Shown piece by piece: positions 38,076 to 45,684 of a stretch of 62,039 nt of DNA; position 1 is the stretch's first letter, and every line of letters begins with the position of its first letter. The notes beneath the pieces were generated by a model. The model was given only the letters and a program-made list of their open reading frames with translations. It ran no database searches and was not told where the DNA came from. The DNA comes from Pseudomonadota bacterium. GTDB lineage: Bacteria > Pseudomonadota > Alphaproteobacteria > Rhizobiales > Beijerinckiaceae. The DNA is taken from the NCBI GenBank assembly GCA_023386155.1, contig JAEWKH010000151.1, forward strand, positions 1 to 62,039, in the 5' to 3' direction. The translations under genes and the position numbers were made by a program.

Positions 38076-38272
38076 GGAGGATCTCCCGAATGGCGGCGGT
38101 TGAAGAGGGACAGCTCGCGCACGAACGCGTCGAACCGGCGATTGGCCGCGAACAGATCGCGCAGGGTCATGGCAAGCAGAGCGGACGCCCCGCTCGCCCA
38201 GACGAACAGGGCGAGATGGGCAAGATCCCCGCGCCGGATGACGGTCTCGGTGATCTGGTCGAATGTGTTCAT
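38072..38272 (-). CDS. Small membrane protein, probable GTA gp3.5 counterpart
   Basis: 66 residues: FDQITETVIRRGDLAHLALF, one TM segment (~18-40, LALFVWASGASALLAMTL) and a charged C-terminus (DLFAANRRFDAFVRELSLF). The R. capsulatus GTA has an orf 3.5 at this place between portal and protease; the match here is by position and size. ATGA overlap with the next small gene supports translation. Confidence 0.72.
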   Translation of the reverse strand: MNTFDQITETVIRRGDLAHLALFVWASGASALLAMTLRDLFAANRRFDAFVRELSLFNRRHSGDPP

Positions 38273-38658
38273 GATTTGTTCTCGCAAGAAACTCCGTTGA
38301 GGGCGCGAATTGCGGGATGTGAGGATCGAAAGAGTCTGGGCGGTTCAGGCGGTTCGGTCGCGCGTTCGCTGTCACGAAGCGTCATCCCGGATGGCACGCT
38401 CCACGTCCTCGCCGGCTCGGACTTGATCCGGGGACCTGTGCTCCTGATCCTGCTTCAACGCACTCTCACCGCATCCTGAGGAGCCGCGTCAGCCGCATCT
38501 CGAAGGAGGTTCCAGTGCGCGCTGAACAATCCTTCGAGACGGTCGCTCCGCGACCTCCTCAGGATGAGGGCTGAGGGTTTGAACGGAAGCCGTGGAACGT
38601 CGGCACGATGCCGGCCATGACGACAGAGGGGTGAATGAGAGCGAGCACGCCATCGCAT
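38273..38658. repeat. Gene-free spacer with palindromic repeats between gp3.5-like and portal genes
   Basis: A CATCCTGAGGAG / CTCCTCAGGATG-type palindrome occupies 38471-38569, and a CGGACTTGATCCGGGGACC unit lies around 38421-38440. No coding signal is seen in this 386-bp interval. Confidence 0.85.
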
Positions 38659-39837
38659 TCACGCTTGCTCTCCCCTCCCCTTGCCCTCGCTGCGCCCGTA
38701 CCCCACCGCCTCGCGCTTCTCGTCATCCGACAGAAACGCCGCCGACGAGACGCGCCGCCACAGGCTTTCGCGTTCATCGGCGAGCGCCTCGATGGCGTCG
38801 AGGTCGGGTTCGAGCTGCAGCGGCTCGCCATAGGCGGGCGCCAGCCAGTGCACCAGCGAATCCGCCGTGCGCTTCACGAGTGGAATCACCGTCTGGCGGT
38901 AGAAGGCGCGGTTGGCCTCGGCGTAGTTCGCATGCGTGCTGTCGCCGGGAAGGCCGAGCAGCAGCGGCGGCACGCCGAAGGCGAGCGCGATCTCGCGGGC
39001 GGCCGCCGCCTTCGCCTCCACAAAGTCCATGTCCTTCGGCGAGAGCGACAGCGGCCTCCAGTCGAGCCCGCCCTCGAGGAGCAGCGGGCGCCCCGCATTG
39101 CCGGCGCCCTGGTAATTCGCTTCGAGCTCGCTCTTCAGCCGGTCGAACTGCGCATCGGTGAGGGTCGCGCCGCCGACGACGAGCGCGCCGGAAGGCCGCG
39201 CGGCGTTGTCGAGCAGGGCCTTGTTCCAGGCGCCCGCCGCGTTGTGGATGTCGAGCGCGGTCGCGGCCGCCTCCATGGGCGAAAGGCCGTAATGGTCGTC
39301 CACCGGGTGGAACAGCGTGAGGTGCAGGATCGGCGCCGGCGTGTCGTCGCCCTGGATGGCGAAGCGGACGCTCTGCGTGCCGACCGCGTATTCGTAGGCG
39401 GCGGGCCAGCCGTCGGCATCCGGCACCACGCGCATCCGGTCGGGGCGGAGCGCATGGAGCTCGTGCGGCGCGCCGTCGAGGCTCACCGCCTCCACATAGG
39501 CGTTGCCGGACACCATGAGATGCCCGTAGAGACTCTCCAGGAAGCGCTGCCCGCCCTCGCGGGCATTGGGCCGCGCGAGCAGGGACAGGAGCGGATGCGC
39601 CGAGAGCTCGCGGCCCCCGCTCTTGAGCACGAGCGGCAGCGATGCCGCCGCCTCGCTCACCAGCCGCACGGCGCGATGCACGACGGCGTTCTTCTGAAAG
39701 CCTTCGCGGGACAGTGCCGCATAATCGCGCGGCGTCCATACGGCGCGGCCGGCCACATAGAGCGCGATGGCGCCTTGCGTACGGGAAGCCTTAACGTCAG
39801 GCGGCGCGCGAAACCGCCGGGACCATCTCTTCAACAT
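38659..39837 (-). CDS. HK97-family portal protein, GTA gp3-like
   Basis: 392 residues of the phage portal family: AAASLPLVLKSGGRELSAHPL, SLYGHLMVSGNAYVEAVSLDG, GLSPMEAAATALDIHNAAGAWN, GLPGDSTHANYAEANRAFYRQ. It is the DNA entry ring at the capsid vertex. The ATG at 39837 has AAGGAG 6 nt upstream; a longer frame to 39882 is not supported. Between this gene and the terminase lie DoxX-like, repeats and higBA. Confidence 0.95.
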   Translation of the reverse strand: MLKRWSRRFRAPPDVKASRTQGAIALYVAGRAVWTPRDYAALSREGFQKNAVVHRAVRLVSEAAASLPLVLKSGGRELSAHPLLSLLARPNAREGGQRFLESLYGHLMVSGNAYVEAVSLDGAPHELHALRPDRMRVVPDADGWPAAYEYAVGTQSVRFAIQGDDTPAPILHLTLFHPVDDHYGLSPMEAAATALDIHNAAGAWNKALLDNAARPSGALVVGGATLTDAQFDRLKSELEANYQGAGNAGRPLLLEGGLDWRPLSLSPKDMDFVEAKAAAAREIALAFGVPPLLLGLPGDSTHANYAEANRAFYRQTVIPLVKRTADSLVHWLAPAYGEPLQLEPDLDAIEALADERESLWRRVSSAAFLSDDEKREAVGYGRSEGKGRGEQA

Positions 39838-39939
39838 GCGATCTCCTTGAAAAACAACAGCTTGCCGTGGCGTTGACGGCACACATCCGGTGTGACTAGA
39901 TTGCGTTACATCGCAAAAGCCCAGCCGAACGGACGGACC

Positions 39940-40305
39940 ATGCGGGGCCCCTATCCTCTGAGCGTGAGGCTCTTGCTGGCAGCTCTTCTGCTGCTGCCCT
40001 GCATCAGCAAGCTCGACCAGATGAACGACAGCATATGGACGTTGAGGGATCTCGGCGTTCCCTATCCCTGGGTCATCGCGCCCGGAATCGTGCTCCTCGA
40101 ACTCGTCTTCGGCGTCACGATCGCCATCGGCCTCCAGCTGCGCCTCGCGATGCCCGCCCTCGTGCTCTTCACCCTCCTGAACGGAACGGTGTTCCGGGAT
40201 ATCCTGCTTCGCGACGAGTCCCTGCTCCAGGGAAAGGCCGCGATGGAATCCTGGGTCTCGTCGGCGGCAGACGCGTTCCGGGTCGTGGGCCGCATCACTC
40301 CATGA
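39940..40305 (+). CDS. DoxX-like four-TM membrane protein
   Basis: 121 residues with four hydrophobic segments (about 5-25, 45-65, 68-88, 95-118), the typical small DoxX/SURF4 pattern. The ATG at 39940 is chosen; a GTG at 39892 would add an unlikely basic leader. No partner genes. It faces rightward inside the leftward GTA-like cluster and is immediately followed by repeats. Identification is by topology only. Confidence 0.65.
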   Translation: MRGPYPLSVRLLLAALLLLPCISKLDQMNDSIWTLRDLGVPYPWVIAPGIVLLELVFGVTIAIGLQLRLAMPALVLFTLLNGTVFRDILLRDESLLQGKAAMESWVSSAADAFRVVGRITP

Positions 40306-40316
40306 TCGCCCGGGCT

Positions 40317-40409
40317 AGAGCATTTTTCGGCGAAGTTGATCCGGTTCGCCGTCAAAAATGCGGCATACCAAAGCATAGAGATGATTCCACGTAAGTGGAA
40401 TCCGCTCTA
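40317..40409. repeat. Third-type palindromic repeat (GCATTTTTCGGCGAAG)
   Basis: AGAGCATTTTTCGGCGAAG ... CAAAAATGCGGC and TGATTCCACGTAAGTGGAATC. The inverted homologue lies at 59024-59115. It abuts the 117-bp inverted repeat. Confidence 0.88.
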
Positions 40410-40526
40410 GCGCATCGGACGGAAAAGTGGATCCGGTTTTTCCGGTCCATCCGATGCGCCAGCCAAGAGAAGAAGCATCGGATGAATCCCAAAAGTGCAA
40501 GTCCACTTTTGGGTCCGATGCTTTAG
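40410..40526. repeat. Right copy of the perfect 117-bp inverted repeat
   Basis: Base-for-base reverse complement of 29364-29480. Outer palindromes GCGCATCGGA / TCCGATGCGC and GCATCGGAT / TCCGATGC. The spacer between the copies is ~10.9 kb and holds the genes from gp11-like to portal. Confidence 0.96.
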
Positions 40527-40871
40527 GCCGGCGACGACGCGGCGCTGCGCTTCGTTACGACGAAACATATCTGCCTCGCGTTGATTCACACTGGCGAGAG
40601 TTTCCGCACAGGATGGCGAAGAAGCAGGCAATTCCTGCCGGGTTGTCATTGGACGGTCATGGGCCGTGGAGTAATCTTCAAGTGTTGCAGGGGCAACCGG
40701 CGACATTCACGCGCCAGCCGAGCTGGTCTCCCCTCTCGGCTGGCGCGACCATCGATTTCCCAGCTCTGTCGTCCTTCCTCCTATTCGGGACGGCATGAGG
40801 CAGATGGCGGGGCGGATCGGCACGGATGGACTGCCATCCGCCCCAGCCTTCCAGCGGCTAAGAATAACTCG
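40527..40871. other. Gene-free interval with strong hairpins
   Basis: No convincing gene. A perfect 12-bp inverted repeat (GCGCCAGCCGAG / CTCGGCTGGCGC, 40711-40746, 12-nt loop) and a 9-bp one (GGGGCGGAT / ATCCGCCCC, 40809-40844) are present. Purpose unknown: remnants of a mobile element or an RNA. Confidence 0.6.
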
Positions 40872-40896
40872 AAAAGGGCGGATTATCCGCCCTTTT
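40872..40896. terminator. Rho-independent terminator of higBA
   Basis: An 11-bp stem AAAAGGGCGGA / TCCGCCCTTTT with a 3-base loop, 2 bp after the higA stop. Symmetrical A/T tracts make it functional on either strand. Confidence 0.9.
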
Positions 40897-40898
40897 GC

Positions 40899-41240
40899 TT
40901 AAGCCGCATTCACTTGAATAGTACCAGGTTCGTCTTTGTATACTTGAGGAATGTTAATATTGACATCCCTACCAAGCATAACGAGAATATTGATCAAGCG
41001 CTCGACTGAAAATCCTTTCAGCCTTCCCCTCATCAATGCCGACACCTTGGCCTGATCTATACCGATCAACTTTGCAGCATCTACTTGGGTAAGCTTCTTC
41101 TTTAAAAGCGTGTTAGTAATCTCTCTGGCAATTGCCACTTTGAGAAGATCTTTTGGTGTTGAGGGAAGGCCAAGATCGACAAACACATTGCCGGCGCTGT
41201 CATGGACCATGACCTCAGCATCCTTAAGCTCCGTGCTCAT
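40899..41240 (-). CDS. higA: HigA-like XRE antitoxin
   Basis: 113-residue antitoxin and autoregulator. An N-terminal toxin-binding segment precedes an HTH_XRE domain near residues 35-90 (ITNTLLKKKLTQVDAAKLIG, IDQAKVSALMRGRLKGFSVER). It neutralises the HigB RNase and represses the operon. The start at 41240 overlaps the toxin gene by 17 nt; GGAG precedes it. Toxin-first order is the HigBA hallmark. Noticeably more AT-rich than the phage genes around it, consistent with separate acquisition. Confidence 0.9.
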   Translation of the reverse strand: MSTELKDAEVMVHDSAGNVFVDLGLPSTPKDLLKVAIAREITNTLLKKKLTQVDAAKLIGIDQAKVSALMRGRLKGFSVERLINILVMLGRDVNINIPQVYKDEPGTIQVNAA

Positions 41241-41610
41241 TTGATTTATCTCTCCTCTCAACTTTGTAAGTCGAAGCATGATGGGCCTCTGCTGCCTTCA
41301 GGCGATCTTTGATGAGATCGAGATCGGGCTTAGGGGTAGAGATCCCTTTCTTGGACTTCTTTTGAAAGGCATGCAGCACATAAACTGCATGCCGGAATTT
41401 GACCGTATAAACGGCACGATAGGTATCGCCATCCTCATCGATCACCACTTCCAAGACCTTGGCACTGCCGAAGCCCAGCATCGGAACTGCGTTCGCAGCC
41501 TTGTCGCCAACCTGGGCAAGGTAGATGGAGTAGCCGACCTCTGCCCGAACGTCCTCGGGGAAGGAACGGATAGCCTTGAGGCTCGAACCGACCCAATGCA
41601 GCGGCTTCAT
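41224..41610 (-). CDS. higB: HigB/RelE-like toxin (phage-derived Gp49 family)
   Basis: 128-residue predicted ribosome-dependent mRNA interferase. Typical sequence: PLHWVGSSLKAIRSFPEDVR, EVGYSIYLAQVGDKAANAVP, YRAVYTVKFRHAVYVLHAFQ, KKSKKGISTPKPDLDLIKDR. Very basic C-terminal strand-helix. AGGGGG lies just upstream of the ATG. Located between terminase and portal genes, where it may stabilise the cluster. Confidence 0.92.
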   Translation of the reverse strand: MKPLHWVGSSLKAIRSFPEDVRAEVGYSIYLAQVGDKAANAVPMLGFGSAKVLEVVIDEDGDTYRAVYTVKFRHAVYVLHAFQKKSKKGISTPKPDLDLIKDRLKAAEAHHASTYKVERRDKSNEHGA

Positions 41611-41685
41611 CTCAGCCCCCTAAGTCTTTTTACGCCACGTCTGGCTTGATCATTGGCACTTTGAGTGCACCGCCCCCGCGCATCG

Positions 41686-41716
41686 GTTGTATGCCAAATC
41701 TGGCATATTGCTTCAA
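41686..41716 (-). promoter_or_regulatory. Putative higBA promoter with internal operator palindrome
   Basis: Perfect inverted repeat TATGCCA-AATC-TGGCATA (41690-41707) lies within a possible -35 TTGAAG (41711-41716) and -10 TACAAC (41686-41691), spacing 19. It sits 76 bp before higB, a normal place for autorepression by the HigA HTH protein. Confidence 0.6.
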
Positions 41717-41844
41717 CCCCGTCAATGGCGGGCGGTTCCCTGACGATTTTCCGCTATCACCGACAGTCCTTCAGGAGCCGGACATGCGAGGAGAGCGAAC
41801 CGCGCTCCCACCTGCAGAAATCCCATCCAGCTAACGCCACACCT

Positions 41845-42011
41845 CTTTCGAGAAAGGCGCGCTCGAAAGGCTCACTCCATCAGGACACGTTGAGGATTGC
41901 CGGCCGCGAAATAGCTTATGCGCGGTGGCTCCATTCTTTGCCCCTACGGGAGTCACGGCGCCCCGGCTGGAGATCTGCGTGAACGCTTTACTCTGGCTGG
42001 GGCGTTTTTTT
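41845..42011 (+). ncRNA. Candidate structured non-coding RNA ending in a strong terminator
   Basis: Rightward, gene-free strand with three stable stems: CTTTCGAG / CTCGAAAG (41845-41869), CCGCG / CGCGG (41904-41925) and a 14-bp stem CGCCCCGGCTGGAG / CTCTGGCTGGGGCG (41959-42004, three G-U type pairs) followed by T7 (42005-42011). The last is a convincing intrinsic terminator with no rightward gene before it, so it probably ends an RNA. The 5' end and promoter are not defined. No Rfam family recognised. Confidence 0.5.
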
Positions 42012-42123
42012 GCCTGCCGTACTGAGAAGGGATGACACCCTTCACGTCATCGCCTCCCCGGATCACATCCGGGGAGGCGATGACGGCGAGAAAACCGCAA
42101 GCCGCACACAGCTGCACCGTCCC

Positions 42124-43440
42124 TCACAACACCCTCACCCGCGGCTCGCGCTTCTCCCGCAGCATCAGCTCGGTCAGCGCCCAGACGAGCGCGTCCATGC
42201 GGTCGGGCGAACGGCCCGAGGTGAGGCCGCCGGGGCCGAAGTCGCAGAGTTCATCCTCGAGTTCCGGCAGCGCGCCCACATGGCGCACGCGGTCCTGTGC
42301 GTAGAGCACGGAGACCGGCTCCGCGCGCAGATACTTGCCGCGCGTGGCGCGCACGCTCGTGACGGGCACGGACGGATCGACCTCGCGGATCACGCCGGTC
42401 GCCATCTCGCCGCCCTGGTTCGTCTCGACGACGAGCGCATCGGCCTCGAGGCGTCGATACAGCGCCACCGCCTTCGCGGCCCAGTCCGGCGGCTTCAATC
42501 CCGAGGCCGTCGCATCCTCCAGCACATAGGCGACGCCGCTGTCGTCCACGCCGGCGGCGACGATCCCGCAGGCATCGGCGCGCTTCGACGACGAGGCTGG
42601 CGGATCGACGGCGACGACAATGCGAAGAAGCGGCGGCGCAATGGAGACGCGGCTCGCTTCGATGATGTCGCGCGTCCACAATGCGTCGGGACGATCCTCG
42701 ATGATGTCGCCGTCGAGTTCCTGCCGCCCGAGGCGCGTGCCGGCATAGCGGCGCATCACGGTGTCGAGGAAGACGGGCGCCAGGTTCTCCGCGTTGTCCG
42801 AGGTGCGCACGCGCGACACGGCTACCATTGGGTCGGCGAGGAAGCGCTTGATCAGAGGGATCGGGCGCGGCGTCGTCGTCACCATCTGGCGCGGATGCTC
42901 GCCGAGGCGCAGGCCGAACTGCAGCATGTCCCAGGTCTCGTCCACCTGCTTCCACTTGGCGAGCTCGTCCGCCCAGGCGGCGTCGAATTGCGGACCGCGC
43001 AGGGAATCGGGATCCTCGGCCGAGAACACATGAGCCACCGCGCCGTTCGGCCATTCGAGCTTGCGCAGCGACGGCGACCAGACGGGCCGCTCATGGCGCG
43101 CATGGATGGAGAGAATGCCCGCCGGCCCTTCCACCATCACGTTGCGCGCATCGGAAAAGGTTTCGCCGATCAGCGCGATGCGCCGCGAGGCGTGATGCGC
43201 GAAGTCGGGTGCCGCGAGCGCGATTCCGCGCACCCATTCGGCGCCGGTGCGGGTCTTGCCCGCTCCGCGTCCGCCGAGCATGAGCCAGGTCGTCCAGGGC
43301 GGGTGCGTACGCGCCAGGCCCGGCAGGCGCTGCTCGGGACGGCAGCGGATCGGCCAGTGCCGCAGGACCTGTTCGAAATCGTCCTCAGACCAGGATGCCG
43401 TCGCGTCCGCGAGCCTCCTCTTCCGCGATAACCCGGTCAA
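42124..43440 (-). CDS. Large terminase subunit, GTA gp2-like
   Basis: About 438 residues. ATPase domain with Walker A LGGRGAGKTR, Walker B FDAAWADELAKW, then a nuclease domain with VVAVDPPAS (first metal-binding Asp), ALVVETNQGG and SPDRMDALVWAL (last Asp). It packages DNA into the prohead. No ATG opens the frame at a sensible place; the TTG at 43440 is a best guess, overlapping the small-terminase gene by 56 nt. Internal ATG at MLGGRG would delete the N-terminus. Confidence 0.95.
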   Translation of the reverse strand: MTGLSRKRRLADATASWSEDDFEQVLRHWPIRCRPEQRLPGLARTHPPWTTWLMLGGRGAGKTRTGAEWVRGIALAAPDFAHHASRRIALIGETFSDARNVMVEGPAGILSIHARHERPVWSPSLRKLEWPNGAVAHVFSAEDPDSLRGPQFDAAWADELAKWKQVDETWDMLQFGLRLGEHPRQMVTTTPRPIPLIKRFLADPMVAVSRVRTSDNAENLAPVFLDTVMRRYAGTRLGRQELDGDIIEDRPDALWTRDIIEASRVSIAPPLLRIVVAVDPPASSSKRADACGIVAAGVDDSGVAYVLEDATASGLKPPDWAAKAVALYRRLEADALVVETNQGGEMATGVIREVDPSVPVTSVRATRGKYLRAEPVSVLYAQDRVRHVGALPELEDELCDFGPGGLTSGRSPDRMDALVWALTELMLREKREPRVRVL

Positions 43441-43933
43441 GATGGTGAGCAAGTTCGTCGCGCAGCTCGTGGAGGCTGCGTCGTGGTCTGTCGTTGTGCC
43501 CGGTTTCATCGAGCGGCATGCCTTCCTGTTCCAGCAGGGCCCGGGCGGCTGCCAGCGTCTTGGCATAGGAGGCGAGCCTGCGGGCCGTCTTGTCGTGATC
43601 CTTGGCGCGTCCGGTGCGCTGCTCGTCCATGAGCGCGTCGATCTGCGCCCGCGTCGCCTGGGCCAGGGCCCGCGCCGCATCGTTCACGGAAGCGGCCGCG
43701 GCCTTGTGCAGGCCCGCGATTCCACCCTTGTCCTTGCCGGCCTTGCTCAAGGCGTTCTCGGCGAGCGCCGCCTGGCGCGGGGGCCAGCCCCAGCGCTGGC
43801 GCATCCGCACGAAGGAGCTCGCGCCGATACCGAGAAACTTCTGGATGTCCGGCAGATGCTTCTTCGGGTCGCGGGCATAGATCTCCCAGGCCTGCTCCCT
43901 CTGCTCGTCGGGGATTTCAATTCTCTGGGGCAT
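43385..43933 (-). CDS. Small terminase-like protein, GTA gp1-like
   Basis: 182 residues. N-terminal HTH-like segment (DEQREQAWEIYARDPKKHLPD, FLGIGASSFVRMRQRWGW), a central helical stretch and an acidic C-terminus (LAHHLDRVIAEEEARGRDG). In GTAs this protein recognises DNA non-specifically for packaging. First gene of the leftward cluster; immediately upstream is an intrinsic terminator, then the putative promoter. Confidence 0.85.
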   Translation of the reverse strand: MPQRIEIPDEQREQAWEIYARDPKKHLPDIQKFLGIGASSFVRMRQRWGWPPRQAALAENALSKAGKDKGGIAGLHKAAAASVNDAARALAQATRAQIDALMDEQRTGRAKDHDKTARRLASYAKTLAAARALLEQEGMPLDETGHNDRPRRSLHELRDELAHHLDRVIAEEEARGRDGILV

Positions 43934-43945
43934 GGAAAAGCCAAC

Positions 43946-43976
43946 AAAAAACCGCCCAGGCGGGGGCTCTGGGCGG
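43946..43976 (-). terminator. Intrinsic terminator (attenuator candidate) 12 nt before terS
   Basis: Minus strand: CCGCCCAG-9 nt-CTGGGCGG stem (8 bp perfect, GC-rich) followed by six U. It stands between the promoter at 44036-44064 and the first cluster gene at 43933. Confidence 0.88.
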
Positions 43977-44035
43977 CGGAGGTTTGCAACGCATCCGTCA
44001 GCGGGGCTGCGCTCACACTTCGTCAGTGTTCATGT

Positions 44036-44064
44036 TTTGTACTCTATCAGCGCGACGCTGTCAA
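44036..44064 (-). promoter_or_regulatory. Putative sigma70-type promoter of the GTA-like cluster leader
   Basis: Minus strand TTGACA (44059-44064) and TACAAA (44036-44041) with exactly 17 bp spacing. Transcription would start near 44029, producing a leader of about 80 nt ending at the terminator. A short stem ACACT / AGTGT follows the start. Confidence 0.65.
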
Positions 44065-44470
44065 GGTGAATCTGCGATGCCTCCGGTTTGCGTTCCAAGG
44101 CAAGGCTTTGCGGCCCTGGCGATGCTCCGGCGCCCGGCGCTACGGAGAAAAAAGCGGACCGGTTTTCGCCCTGGGCGATGCGCGTCTTGGAGAAGGTCAC
44201 CGAGTCGACGGCCGCTCCCGGCGCGTCGGCGAATCTCTTCTCATGCTCAAGACGTTCATGGAAAGTTCTCCTATCGAACACTTCTATGAATAAAGTTTCA
44301 CATCAAGGGGATCAAAGTTGGAACATATGCACAATATAAGGCAAACAAATCATCGCTTAGCTAAATCCGATCTTTTACACTCCATGAATATATAGCTCAC
44401 TATCCGAAGAGGATACTATCATGTATCGCGGAACAAGCCTTCCTGGCGAGCACGGCGACATAGTTATTCT
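44065..44470. other. Intergenic region right of the GTA-like cluster
   Basis: About 400 bp without a secure gene. 44110-44200 contains a degenerate piece of the repeat family (GAAAAAAGCGGACCGG). 44290-44420 is AT-rich. A 35-codon rightward frame from 44421 with GAAGAGGA upstream and an 83-codon leftward GTG frame (44281-44030) are too weak to call. Confidence 0.55.
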
Positions 44471-45523
44471 CTACGTTACCATGCCTTTCTTCCGAGGGAG
44501 CGTTACGTCCACGGCCAGCATTTCATGATCCGAAACCGCCCTGCCCTGTGCGTCGAGGGCCGGGACGATTCGCGGATTCGCGGCCGTGAGCCCGCGCACG
44601 ACGATCCAGTCGAGCTTGCCGAAGGGCGGCTCATGCTTGCCCGTCGGGCCCGCCGTCTGGGTCGGCAGCGCGAGATTGGCGCCGGCCCAGGTGAACCCCG
44701 CCCGCGCAAGATCGGCAAAGAGCGGCTCGTAACGCTCCGGCGCCTCGAGCAGCAGGTGGCGCTCGTCCGCCTCGCGCGGCAGGGCCTTGGTGTTGAAGTC
44801 GCCTCCGATCACACAAGGCTCGCCCGGCGCGATGGCGTCGAGGGCGCGCAGCAGGTTGCGCATCTGCGCCTGCCGGTCGGCCGGGTCGGTCTTGCTTTCG
44901 AGATGGGTGGCGACGACCCACAGGGGTTCCGGCGCAGAACCGACGCGGGCCGCGAGCGCCATGCGCCCGCCGATCCGTCTCTGCGCGCCCTTGAAGCCGG
45001 AGAACCAGAGCCCGCTTTCATCGAGCGGGATCAGGCGCGGCGACTCCAGGACAAGGCCGGTCACGATGGCATTGCCATGGAGGCTGCGAGCGTTGCGCTC
45101 GCCCGAATGCCCGCGCATCTCGCCTTTGTCGCCGAGGTCGAGTTCCACGAACTCGACGCCGAAGAGATAACCCTCCCCGGTTTCGGCGGTCAGGTCGCGC
45201 AGGTTGTGGACATTGCCGGAGCGCGCCATGCCGAGATCGACCTCGCTGAGCAGCGTGATGTCCGCGCTCGCCTGCTCCATGAGACCGCGAGCCGCCAGCC
45301 GGCTCTTGAGGCGCTCGGCGTTGAAGGCCGCGATCCTGATGGTTTCAGGACGGGGCCGGACGCGTCCGGGCGGCGCCTGCTCGATCGCGTCGAAGGCCGG
45401 GATCCGGTGCAGCAGGCGCGCATGCGCGTCCCCAGCCCGCAGGGCCGACCGGCGCGCTTCCTCAAGCAGGGACGTGTCGGGACCGTCGAGGTTCTGCACG
45501 ACCCGGTCGATCACGGGGCGCAT
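44471..45523 (-). CDS. Endonuclease/exonuclease/phosphatase (EEP) superfamily hydrolase
   Basis: 350 residues; all metal-site blocks of the EEP fold are visible: AAFNAERLKSR, TLLSEVDLGMAR (Glu), WVVATHLESK, VIGGDFNTKAL (Asp-x-Asn) and VSDHEMLAVDV (His). No signal peptide is obvious. Substrate unknown: nucleic acid, phospholipid and inositol phosphate hydrolases share these blocks. It is a single gene reading leftward toward the GTA-like cluster. Confidence 0.9.
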   Translation of the reverse strand: MRPVIDRVVQNLDGPDTSLLEEARRSALRAGDAHARLLHRIPAFDAIEQAPPGRVRPRPETIRIAAFNAERLKSRLAARGLMEQASADITLLSEVDLGMARSGNVHNLRDLTAETGEGYLFGVEFVELDLGDKGEMRGHSGERNARSLHGNAIVTGLVLESPRLIPLDESGLWFSGFKGAQRRIGGRMALAARVGSAPEPLWVVATHLESKTDPADRQAQMRNLLRALDAIAPGEPCVIGGDFNTKALPREADERHLLLEAPERYEPLFADLARAGFTWAGANLALPTQTAGPTGKHEPPFGKLDWIVVRGLTAANPRIVPALDAQGRAVSDHEMLAVDVTLPRKKGMVT

Positions 45524-45624
45524 GAGCGGGGCATCCGGAAAGAACTGTCACGATCCCATGCCAATTAGGGCGTAGTCCCCTTGCCGGGCATCGCGGATTC
45601 AGGAATCTTTTTGCCTTCCCTTTA

Positions 45625-45649
45625 GGAACTTTTTTAGCAGCGGGCCGTT
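45625..45649 (+). promoter_or_regulatory. EcfG-type (general stress response) promoter
   Basis: GGAAC (45625-45629), 16-bp spacer, CGTT (45646-45649): an exact match to the alphaproteobacterial EcfG/RpoE2 consensus. It stands ~36 bp before the ATG of the following small membrane protein gene. Confidence 0.7.
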
Positions 45650-45684
45650 ATGTGAGCGCATTAAGCTTTGCCGGGAGGAAGCCC

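Noticed and set aside
20500..44100. Prophage with attachment sites
   Set aside because: No integrase, repressor, tRNA or direct repeat at the ends was found, and gene order is that of GTA loci.
44030..44281. 83-codon leftward frame and, within it, an SD-led 20-codon frame
   Set aside because: The longer frame needs a GTG without SD, and part of its sequence comes from a palindromic repeat; the end overlaps the putative promoter.
44421..44528. 35-codon rightward frame with GAAGAGGA upstream
   Set aside because: It runs into the end of the EEP gene on the other strand and has no similarity or hydrophobic pattern; too weak to call.
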